Part shown: positions 46,123 through 53,142 of the stretch, in pieces | Numbering within the stretch: position 1 is the first letter of the stretch | Layout: every line of letters begins with the position of its first letter | Source: Bacteroidetes bacterium GWF2_35_48 | Lineage (GTDB): Bacteria > Bacteroidota > Bacteroidia > Bacteroidales > GWF2-35-48 | DNA: 64,000 nt | Reading direction: 5' to 3' | Assembly (NCBI GenBank): GCA_001769125.1 | Contig: MEOG01000105.1 | Coordinates: forward strand, 62,001-126,000 | Notes under the pieces: generated by a model | The model's input: only the letters and a program-made list of their open reading frames with translations | Told to the model about the DNA's origin: nothing | Databases searched by the model: none | Program-made: the position numbers and the translations under genes

Positions 46123-48201
46123 ATGACAAAAAAGGCTTCAGGAACAGACATAACAATGACCTTGGATTATCATATTGGTCAGGTTATAAACGGTAATCGC
46201 AGATTTGAAAATATTTTTCAATCTCTTTCAAGAATGATACTCGGAGATTCGAGTAAAATTCACAGAGTAAATGTGAATGGTCGCAATACCTTTGATTTTG
46301 ATGTATTTCGTCAGGGCGATAAGCATATTATCGGCATGTTTGATGAAATCAACAGTTTTGTTTCGTATGTGAAAGATGCTGCGGAAGGAGGCTCTTCCAA
46401 AGAAATGGCTTTTGTTTTAATTGGCGAACCCGGAAACGGAAAAACATTTTTTGTTGACCACTTATCATGGCTCTACAGAAATTTCATAATGCTGCCCGAA
46501 AACAAAAGATATACATTCCGTTTTATTAATCTTGATCAGATTGGTGGTTATGGAAAAATAACCAGTATCGAATCACAGACATTTGAAGATCCCATTGTTC
46601 TTGCCATGAACCTTTATGAAGAAAAAGAAAAAAATATTGAATATTTAACTAAAGCAGGAGCGAGTGAAAAACAAATTGCAGAATGGTATAAAGCATACAG
46701 GACACTTGGCGCTTGCACGTATTATATTTTTGAAAAGATTAAAGAATATTGCGACGGTGATATTGTAAAAATAAAAGAATTCATTGAAATTATTCCTGTT
46801 CCTGTTAGTGAATCAAGAGGCACCATTACCGGAAAATATGCCGCGAAAGATAAAATTACATCATCGGCTGTTGACCTATTGGGAGAAGAATCTATTACAC
46901 GCTTGTTACACATTTCAGACACAGACAATCCTTATCGTTTTGATTTACGAAGGGGCGCTCTGGCGCGTGTAGCCGGCGGTGGTATTCATTTTGCCGATGA
47001 AATTTTCAAAAATAAACGCGACCTTGTACAGGTTTATCTGGGAGTTATTCAGAACCGCACGATTGAACAGGAAGGCTTCAAATGGCCTCTTGACACGCTT
47101 ATTATTGCTACAAGTAACAACTCTGAATTTGCGCGTTTTCTTGAAGAAAAAGAACAGGCGCCGATTGTTGACCGCTGCCGCATAACGTATATGTCGCATA
47201 ATACCAATTATCATCTGCAAAAAGAACTTACGCAGTATGCCATTGGAAGCAAAGAAAAAACAACGCTCCACAATGAAAAACTTCATATAGATCCGAATCT
47301 GAATTATGCAATTTCTGTGTCTGTAATTTTATCGCGTATGCCGGGTTCAGATAAACTAACTCCCATAGAAATGATGAAACTCGCAGCAGGAGAAGTTGCT
47401 GGAGAAAAAAGCATTAAAACATTGAGTGAAGTAATCAACGATCTGAATAACGACCCCGATATTACAAAACGCTTCGGTCAAAAAGGGCTTGGACACAGAA
47501 ATCTCGGACGTTCCATTCAGATTTTACTTGAACGTTCTGAAACACAGGAAGGAAAATGTATGTATGCAGGTGATGTTTATAAAGCAATAGAAACCGTGAT
47601 TATTGATTATATTCAAGATGTAAACGACCGCGTAAAATTCCTCAATGATTTAAAAATCGGAAAAGAACTTTATAGGAAAAATGTGATGTCTGCTATTTTC
47701 AATGCATATATGAATGAGCCCAATGCTGTTGAAAAAGATGTGATGAATTATGTAAACATGATTATTGGCATTGATGCAAAAAATCTCGGACCTGATAAAA
47801 TATGGACCTACCGCGATCCTCAAACCGGAAAACTTGTTCCCATGAAAATTGATGAAACATTTATTGATAGCGTGGAAGACAGGTTAGGTCTCAAAACAAA
47901 AGAGCAGAAACAAAGCTACCGTACCACCATTTCAAAAATTTACGGTCAGAAAATTATTAAAGACCCGAATTATGATTTTATGGACAACAACGACCTTGTG
48001 AAAGCTGTTACAGATGTTCGCCTGAAATCGGATGTTGCAGGAGCAGGAAGCCTTGTTGGCGCTTTGTCAAATCGTACAAACGAAGACAATCAGAAATTGT
48101 ACAACCGCATGATTGATACAATGATTAATAAGCTTGGCTATTGCAATACCTGTGCACAGAAAACCATTGAGTATTTCTGTACGCAAGACGATGCGAATTA
48201 A
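46123..48201 (+). CDS. prkA: PrkA-type serine protein kinase / AAA+ ATPase (first copy)
   Basis: The 692-residue protein is of the PrkA/YeaG family: an N-terminal AAA+ domain and a C-terminal PrkA domain. Walker A is GEPGNGKT (residues 101-108), the Walker B/sensor region is VAGGGIHFADEIFKNKRDLV (~283-302) and sensor 1 is LIIATSNNSEFARF. The opening HIGQVINGNRRFENIFQSLS fits the family N-terminus. PrkA proteins were described as serine kinases and in some bacteria as AAA+ proteases or chaperone-like ATPases; genes for a YeaH-like and a SpoVR protein normally accompany them. Here both follow on the same strand. The C-terminus ends with GYCNTCAQKTIEYFC, a Cys cluster that might bind metal. It is cytoplasmic; start ATG 46123 is clear. 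Confidence 0.9.
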   Translation: MTKKASGTDITMTLDYHIGQVINGNRRFENIFQSLSRMILGDSSKIHRVNVNGRNTFDFDVFRQGDKHIIGMFDEINSFVSYVKDAAEGGSSKEMAFVLIGEPGNGKTFFVDHLSWLYRNFIMLPENKRYTFRFINLDQIGGYGKITSIESQTFEDPIVLAMNLYEEKEKNIEYLTKAGASEKQIAEWYKAYRTLGACTYYIFEKIKEYCDGDIVKIKEFIEIIPVPVSESRGTITGKYAAKDKITSSAVDLLGEESITRLLHISDTDNPYRFDLRRGALARVAGGGIHFADEIFKNKRDLVQVYLGVIQNRTIEQEGFKWPLDTLIIATSNNSEFARFLEEKEQAPIVDRCRITYMSHNTNYHLQKELTQYAIGSKEKTTLHNEKLHIDPNLNYAISVSVILSRMPGSDKLTPIEMMKLAAGEVAGEKSIKTLSEVINDLNNDPDITKRFGQKGLGHRNLGRSIQILLERSETQEGKCMYAGDVYKAIETVIIDYIQDVNDRVKFLNDLKIGKELYRKNVMSAIFNAYMNEPNAVEKDVMNYVNMIIGIDAKNLGPDKIWTYRDPQTGKLVPMKIDETFIDSVEDRLGLKTKEQKQSYRTTISKIYGQKIIKDPNYDFMDNNDLVKAVTDVRLKSDVAGAGSLVGALSNRTNEDNQKLYNRMIDTMINKLGYCNTCAQKTIEYFCTQDDAN

Positions 48202-48586
48202 TTGTTAGTGTAAGCAAGAAAACGCCAATCATCCGCACAAGCTGGCTCAAACACTCACAGAGTGTTTGCCCTGTTACTCTCGACCTGAAAAACAATCATG
48301 TACATTAGTACACTCTTGATTTTCAAGTCTTCGAAAACCCCCGCAAAGCGGGGCAGGCATTGAACTAGACGTTTTCTTATCTGACACTGATTTTTCTTGT
48401 AAGCAATAGTTACTATTTACTGGAATTTTTCAAATAATGCTTTTGCAACTTGTTTAAATGTTAATGCAGCGTGTTAAATATTTTACAATATAAATTTTCT
48501 ATCCGAAAATATCTTCTGTACTTATTTTTTACCGGGGAAAGTATAAAATAATTCTTTTCTCAAATATCAGAATAATTTGAAAAATT
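48202..48586. other. 385-bp gap between prkA and the DUF444 gene
   Basis: No gene. The first half is filled by an inverted-repeat element (48207-48388); the rest is AT-rich and may contain a promoter for the DUF444 gene. Such a gap is long for members of one operon. Confidence 0.6.
48207..48388. repeat. 182-bp element with imperfect terminal inverted repeats
   Basis: Ends AGTGTAAGCAAGAAAACG (48207-48224) and CGTTTTCTTATCTGACACT (48370-48388) pair over 9 bp perfectly and about 15 in total. Inside are AAACACT/AGTGTTT (48249-48267) and CCCCGC/GCGGGG (48339-48353) hairpins and TGAAAA/TTTTCA arms. No coding capacity. A miniature inverted-repeat element or a structured RNA are both possible. Confidence 0.6.
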
Positions 48587-49951
48587 ATGAAAAATCTATA
48601 TAAAAAATTAAAACAAAAAGGTCTCAGCAAGGAGCAGGAAGAAACAATCCTGAAAGAACTTGCAATGCCAGAGACACATCCTCAAGTTGTGGCTGCTGAA
48701 ACTCAAAGCAAATCTTTTCTAAGCCTTTATGACTTTAATGATCTTGATATCTTTCAGTCGCTAAAAACTCCTGATAAAACATTGATCACTTCTTTACAGA
48801 CACTTGATGATTTATTAGAACGAGATAAAAAACGTGAAGAAGATGGCTTCCCCCGCCGTATTCGTTTGGGAAAATATATAAAACCAGGTAAGGATACCAA
48901 AGAAAAAGTGGTTGTTGTTCCCTCAACTACAGAACCAAAATTTTACCACGATGATTCTGTAACGGAAGAACAAGAAACAACAGGGGGTACAGGCGAAGGC
49001 GAAGAAGGAGAAGTTATTGCAGAAGAACAAGCTGATCCACAAGAGGGAGAAGGCGAAGGTCAGGGCGCAGGTAAAGGCAGCGGTGGCGAACATGAAATGG
49101 GGACAGATGTTTTTGATCTTGGAAAAATTCTGACTGAAAAATTTCAATTGCCGAACCTGAAAGTTAAAGGAAGAAAAGTTTCCAAAACAAAATATCAATA
49201 TGAGTTAACAGACAGGAACAGGGGATTCGGACAAGTGCTGGAGAAAAAAGAGACCATGAAAAAAGTTGTGGAAACAAATATTCAGCTTGGAAGAATTAAA
49301 CCCGGGGAGCCGGTAAACCCCGATGAATTAGTAATAAGTCCGCGGGATCTAGTGTATCGTATCTTATCTAAAGAAAAAGATTTCGAAGCACAGTGTGTCG
49401 TATTTTTTATCCGCGACTATTCCGGTTCTATGCAGGGAAAACCGACAGAAACAGTGGTTACTCAGCACTTGTTAATTTACAGTTGGCTCATGTATCAATA
49501 TCAAAATAATGTGATGGCGCGCTTTATACTTCATGATACAGATGCAAAAGAAGTCCCCGATTTTTATAGTTATTACAAATCGCAGGTTGCAGGCGGAACC
49601 AATATTTCTCCATCTTATACTTTAGTGAATAAAATTGTTACAGATGAACAATTAGCGAAAGATAATAATATTTATATTTTTCATGGTACCGATGGCGACG
49701 ACTGGGAAGAAGACGGACAAAAAGCAATAGAAGAGCTAAAACAGATGATAGGCTATGCGAGCCGCGTGGGTATTACCATTGCAAAAAATTCATGGACAAG
49801 TGCCGACTCTGAAACCGTAGTTGAAAAATATTTAAATAAATCAAATCTGTTAAAAGAAAAACCAACTTTTATCCGCATGGATACAATAGTTTCCGAACAA
49901 GTTGATGAAGCTCGGATTATAGAGGGAATAAAGAAATTGATAAGTGAATAG
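48587..49951 (+). CDS. yeaH: DUF444 / YeaH-like von Willebrand factor A protein
   Basis: A 454-residue cytoplasmic protein. After a helical N-terminus (MKNLYKKLKQKGLSKEQEET) and a basic stretch (FPRRIRLGKYIKPGK) comes a long acidic Gly/Glu linker (~125-170, GGTGEGEEGEVIAEE, GEGEGQGAGKGSGG). Then follows a vWA domain with the MIDAS motif DYSGSM (D277, S279, S281) and a Thr/Gly loop (VAGGTNISPSY, FHGTDGDDWEED). DUF444 proteins (YeaH in E. coli) are the constant partners of PrkA and SpoVR. Pairing of an AAA+ ATPase with a MIDAS vWA protein is a general theme (MoxR/vWA, RavA/ViaA), so this may be the substrate adaptor of the ATPase; that is inference. A 48-bp perfect palindrome follows the stop codon. 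Confidence 0.9.
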   Translation: MKNLYKKLKQKGLSKEQEETILKELAMPETHPQVVAAETQSKSFLSLYDFNDLDIFQSLKTPDKTLITSLQTLDDLLERDKKREEDGFPRRIRLGKYIKPGKDTKEKVVVVPSTTEPKFYHDDSVTEEQETTGGTGEGEEGEVIAEEQADPQEGEGEGQGAGKGSGGEHEMGTDVFDLGKILTEKFQLPNLKVKGRKVSKTKYQYELTDRNRGFGQVLEKKETMKKVVETNIQLGRIKPGEPVNPDELVISPRDLVYRILSKEKDFEAQCVVFFIRDYSGSMQGKPTETVVTQHLLIYSWLMYQYQNNVMARFILHDTDAKEVPDFYSYYKSQVAGGTNISPSYTLVNKIVTDEQLAKDNNIYIFHGTDGDDWEEDGQKAIEELKQMIGYASRVGITIAKNSWTSADSETVVEKYLNKSNLLKEKPTFIRMDTIVSEQVDEARIIEGIKKLISE

Positions 49952-49952
49952 G

Positions 49953-50000
49953 TTATGGTAATGTAGATGCGTCCCATGGGACGCATCTACATTACCATAA
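49953..50000. repeat. Perfect 48-bp palindrome between yeaH and spoVR
   Basis: TTATGGTAATGTAGATGCGT at the left is repeated exactly as its reverse complement, with the centre CCCATGGG at 49973-49980 and no unpaired base: 24-bp arms, no loop. It starts 1 bp after the yeaH stop and ends 15 bp before the spoVR ATG, occupying nearly the whole 64-bp gap. Transcribed, it would form a very stable hairpin in the operon mRNA. Confidence 0.97.
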
Positions 50001-50015
50001 TAAAAACCAATAAAT

Positions 50016-51623
50016 ATGGAACTGATATCCCAACATACAAAAAAAATTATGGAAGAATGCAAGATTCGTGCAAGTGCTGCAGGTCTTGTTTTTGCAGACG
50101 AAACTCTTGAGTATATCGTAACAAACCGCGACATGCTTGAATTATCGCCGAAAGTGATGATTCCAACACTATACGATTACTGGGTGCACGATGTTGAAGT
50201 ACTGCGCGAAATCGGGAAGTACAAATTGTATCCGCACAATCCTTATGAAACCGTTATAAACTCGCGACCTGCCATTTCTTTTTATAATGACAACAATCCA
50301 GACTGGCTGAACATCATGATTTTTTACCATGTATTGGGTCATATAGATTTTTTTCAAAACAACCTTTTGTTTCAGCGCACATGGAACGACGATTTCGTAG
50401 GACAGGCACTGGCAGACAAACGTCTCATAGAAAGTCTGCGCAGCCAGCATGGCAGATGGGTGGATTACGCAATCGAATTCAGCCGCAGTATAGATAATCT
50501 TGTCGGATACTTTGAAACGCTTCCCAAAAAAGGATTTCCGGAAGACATGGAGCCTTCTGAAAAAGTAAGCTTTTACTTTTATATATTTCTTCAGGAAATA
50601 AAAAAAGTATCAGAACTGGAACTCTTCAATGAAATTGATAAATATAACAAGCTTGTAACACAAAATCCGTCTCAGGCAGATGAAGCATTCTTTGCTGAAG
50701 TCAGAATTAAGTATCCCGAGTTTATTCCTGTTTTTGAAAAAAACAGAGAGAAGCCCAAACAAGAATGTGTTGATATCATGGAATACATTCGCGACAACTC
50801 TCCTTTTCTACGTAAAGAAGAAAATGTATGGATGCGTTCTGTGATGAATATTGTGCGTAACACAGCTCTGTACTTTGGTCCGCAAATGCGCACAAAAATA
50901 ATTAACGAAGGATGGGCGAGCTTTTGGCACGATGAGTTATTCAGAAGTGATGACAGAATCAAAGGAAATGAAGTTGCTTATGCCAGACTCAATGCAGGAG
51001 TTACATCTTTAAGCAGAATCGGACTTAACCCCTATGCCATTGGCTTACGCCTGATTCAGCACGTGGAAGAACAAGCAAACAAAGGAAAAATATGTACCAA
51101 TTTTCAACTTCTTAAAGGAATTGAAGAACGCGAAAATTTTGATCAGAAAACAGGAAAAGGGCGTGAAGCAATCTTTAACCTACGATCAGATTTTTCTGAT
51201 TTTACATTGGTGAATACTTTCGTAACACAGGATTTCACAGACGAACACGATTTATTTGTTGTGGGGCAGAGAATCAACCAGCAGCGCGGCACCAAAGAGT
51301 ATTATATCAAAAGCAGAAAAGCAGAAGATTACAAAGAAATGCTCATAAACACAATGATTCACCCGGTAAAAATTTCTGTGGATGAACGTAAAACAAATGA
51401 TAAAAACCTGTATCTGGTTCATGAGTTTGAGAATAGACAAATTTATAAACCATACATTCCCGATACCTTGATTGGAATTGAGTATTTATGGGGCGCTCCG
51501 GTACAACTCGAAACAATAGAAATTGTGAGAACACAAACAAAACCCGGAGAAAAAGCTGTATTTGAATTAAGAAAAATTTTGTACACATCGAAGGATGGAA
51601 AAGTTTTGAAAGTTAATATTTAA
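50016..51623 (+). CDS. spoVR: SpoVR / YcgB family protein
   Basis: The 535-residue protein belongs to the SpoVR family (YcgB in E. coli, stage V sporulation protein R in Bacillus). Conserved stretches include MIFYHVLGHIDFFQNN (~100-115, with the His-containing LGHIDFF), YMEYIRDNSPFL-like IMEYIRDNSPFLRKEE (~253-268), KIINEGWASFWHDEL (~295-309) and IGLRLIQHVEEQANKG. The biochemical role is unknown; the HxxH-like and EGWASFWH elements suggest metal-site-like residues, but no catalysis has been established to my knowledge. It starts at ATG 50016. With the AAA+ PrkA and the vWA protein it forms the known trio. A GTTGCAAG inverted repeat follows the stop codon. Confidence 0.92.
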   Translation: MELISQHTKKIMEECKIRASAAGLVFADETLEYIVTNRDMLELSPKVMIPTLYDYWVHDVEVLREIGKYKLYPHNPYETVINSRPAISFYNDNNPDWLNIMIFYHVLGHIDFFQNNLLFQRTWNDDFVGQALADKRLIESLRSQHGRWVDYAIEFSRSIDNLVGYFETLPKKGFPEDMEPSEKVSFYFYIFLQEIKKVSELELFNEIDKYNKLVTQNPSQADEAFFAEVRIKYPEFIPVFEKNREKPKQECVDIMEYIRDNSPFLRKEENVWMRSVMNIVRNTALYFGPQMRTKIINEGWASFWHDELFRSDDRIKGNEVAYARLNAGVTSLSRIGLNPYAIGLRLIQHVEEQANKGKICTNFQLLKGIEERENFDQKTGKGREAIFNLRSDFSDFTLVNTFVTQDFTDEHDLFVVGQRINQQRGTKEYYIKSRKAEDYKEMLINTMIHPVKISVDERKTNDKNLYLVHEFENRQIYKPYIPDTLIGIEYLWGAPVQLETIEIVRTQTKPGEKAVFELRKILYTSKDGKVLKVNI

Positions 51624-51715
51624 GTTGCAAGTTGCAAGTTACAGGTTACCAATAACAAAATAATATTGCCGCAAGAGCCCCAAATAAAATCAACCTGAAA
51701 CTTGCAACTTGCAAC
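51624..51715. repeat. GTTGCAAG inverted repeat after spoVR
   Basis: The arm GTTGCAAGTTGCAAGTTACA plus GGTT (51624-51647) pairs with its near-exact complement at 51692-51715, 23 of 24 positions matching, with a 44-nt loop. It begins right after the spoVR stop codon. A related aacctgcaa...cttgcaac sequence occurs before ribE (about 7056-7085). The rest of the 294-bp gap to 51918 holds gcagatttgcaat-type words and no gene. Confidence 0.85.
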
Positions 51716-51917
51716 AAAACAAAAAAACATAATACATGCAACAAAAAATAACATCAATCAGATAGTGCGGATTTGCGATGCACTGCGATGCGCTGAGCCT
51801 GCCGAAGTGAGTTTATCGAAGTGTAATCCGTGCGGAGTAAAATAACGCTTTAACCCTAGATACCTAGATAGCGCAGATTTGCAATCCATGCTTAAATAAA
51901 AAAATAATAAATACGCA

Positions 51918-52109
51918 ATGAAACCAACAATTAAAAAATCTGATACGATAAAGCAAGCAGGAATAAACAGTAAAGTTATTGCTTTTACAACAAGAGGAAC
52001 ACCCCTCGTAAAAAAACAATACGTTCAGCATATTATAAATATTAGTAAAGATGTAAAAAATGACAGATTTATTTCTCATGAAGAAATGCTAAAAGAAACA
52101 ACTCAATAA
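51918..52109 (+). CDS. Small protein of unknown function (63 aa)
   Basis: A 63-residue basic protein (MKPTIKKSDTIKQAGINSKV ... VKKQYVQHIINISKDVKNDR). No family is recognised; the size and the context (KilA-N fragment, toxin-antitoxin pair) suggest an antitoxin-like or mobile-cargo gene. Its 5' end recurs in shortened form at 53066-53119: the leader atacgcaatgaaac and the QHI-NIS residues are shared, so the island between appears to be bounded by a duplication. Coding status is moderately supported by a proper ATG and by the remnant copy. Confidence 0.5.
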   Translation: MKPTIKKSDTIKQAGINSKVIAFTTRGTPLVKKQYVQHIINISKDVKNDRFISHEEMLKETTQ

Positions 52110-52130
52110 AATAACAGGGAAAAAGCACTC

Positions 52131-52466
52131 ATGACAAAAATTACAGTTAAAAATACTGAAATCAATATAATTTCATTTACTGCAGGTGACTATATTTCGC
52201 TTACAGATATGGCAAATGCTAAAGAAAGCGAAAGCAGGGCTGCCGATATAATTAAAAACTGGTTAAGAACAAGATATGCAATAGAATTTCTTAGTATTTG
52301 GGAGCAAATTAATAATCCAGATTTTAAAGTGGTGGAATCTGACCACTTTAAATTGCAGACCGGTTTGCCAAGTTTTGTTCTTAGCGCCTCTGAATGGATC
52401 GAAAAAACCCATGCAATAGGTATCCCAGCTAGCGCAGATTTGCAATTCGTGCGGTGTAAGTCATAA
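52131..52466 (+). pseudogene. Truncated KilA-N domain protein
   Basis: Residues 1-~97 match the N-terminal KilA-N DNA-binding domain found in phage and mobile-element proteins: FTAGDYISLTDMANAKESES, IIKNWLRTRYAIEFLSIWEQ and SASEWIEKTHAIGI. Complete members continue for another 150 or more residues (GRYGGTYAHKDIAFEF region). Here the sequence switches to PASADLQFVRCKS and stops. The switch coincides with the word agcgcagatttgcaattcgtgc, which also occurs (agcgcagatttgcaatccatgc) at about 51870. Truncation by repeat insertion or recombination is the simplest reading. It could still be translated as a 111-residue protein. Confidence 0.75.
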
Positions 52467-52486
52467 CTAAAATAGAAATTGAAAAT

Positions 52487-52732
52487 ATGAGTACAGCAGA
52501 AATAAAATTAGACTTGTTCAGAAAGTTAGATACATTGGATAGTCGGAAGATTAAAGAAGTTTACGGATTAATTGTGAATTACCTTAATAAAAAGGGCGTA
52601 CCCGATTTTTGGGATGAACTTTCTGAAGAAGAAAAAAATGCAATTAACGATGGAATAGATCAGCTTGATAAAGGTCAGTCTTTATCGTATAGCGATGTAA
52701 GAGCAAATATTCGTAAAAAGCATAATATCTGA
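52487..52732 (+). CDS. Antitoxin of a ParE/RelE-type toxin-antitoxin pair
   Basis: An 81-residue small acidic protein: helical N-terminus (STAEIKLDLFRKLDTLDSRK) and a flexible end (LSYSDVRANIRKKHNI) that resembles antitoxins which wrap around ParE/RelE toxins. The position 2 bp upstream of the toxin gene on the same strand is the typical order. These antitoxins neutralise the toxin and usually autoregulate the operon, but this type has no clear ribbon-helix-helix or Phd signature, so DNA binding is not assured. Start ATG 52487. Confidence 0.85.
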   Translation: MSTAEIKLDLFRKLDTLDSRKIKEVYGLIVNYLNKKGVPDFWDELSEEEKNAINDGIDQLDKGQSLSYSDVRANIRKKHNI

Positions 52733-52734
52733 TT

Positions 52735-53031
52735 ATGAAATACAAAGAAAGATGGTCTCCTCGTGCGAGTTCAGATTTTGACGCAATAATTTCTTACCTG
52801 CTCAAAGAATGGACTGTAAAGGAAGCTCTTAATTTTATTGATAAAGTTGAAAGAATAATTGCCCTGCTTTTAAAATCGCCTAAAATGTTTAAAGCAAGCA
52901 ACAAAAAGAGACAGATCAGACAGTGTGTATTGCATCCGAATGTTTCGATGTATTATCGAATAACAGAAAATGCAATTGAAATCCTTGCCATGTTTGACAA
53001 CAGGCAGAAACCATCAAAATTGAAATTATAA
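52735..53031 (+). CDS. ParE/RelE-family toxin
   Basis: A 98-residue toxin of the RelE/ParE superfamily: the opening YKERWSPRASSDFDAIISYL (two helices), a helical middle (FIDKVERIIALLLKSPKMF) and beta strands RQCVLHPNVSMYYRITENAIEILAMFDNRQKPSKL. The C-terminal YYRI..IEILAMFDNRQ strand is characteristic of ParE-like toxins, which poison gyrase or cut mRNA; which applies cannot be told from sequence. It follows the antitoxin by 2 bp and lies inside an island between spoVR and the second PrkA-like gene. Confidence 0.92.
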   Translation: MKYKERWSPRASSDFDAIISYLLKEWTVKEALNFIDKVERIIALLLKSPKMFKASNKKRQIRQCVLHPNVSMYYRITENAIEILAMFDNRQKPSKLKL

Positions 53032-53065
53032 AAATGAAACTTTAACTTTTATAAAAAAATACGCA

Positions 53066-53119
53066 ATGAAACTAACTATCAAAAAAAAAGACGTTCAACA
53101 TATAGAAAACATTAGTTAA
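53066..53119 (+). pseudogene. 17-codon remnant duplicating the 63-aa gene
   Basis: The short frame MKLTIKKKDVQHIENIS ends in TAA. It matches the start (MKPTIKK) and the QHIINIS segment of the small protein at 51918, and both are preceded by aaaatacgcaatgaaac. This second copy lacks the internal ~25 codons. It marks the right edge of the inserted island. Confidence 0.6.
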
Positions 53120-53142
53120 AAAGTATTTCAAAAACATCAGAC

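Noticed and set aside
48202-48586. Missing small gene between prkA and yeaH
   Set aside because: No frame with a start and coding-like composition; the space is taken by the inverted-repeat element.
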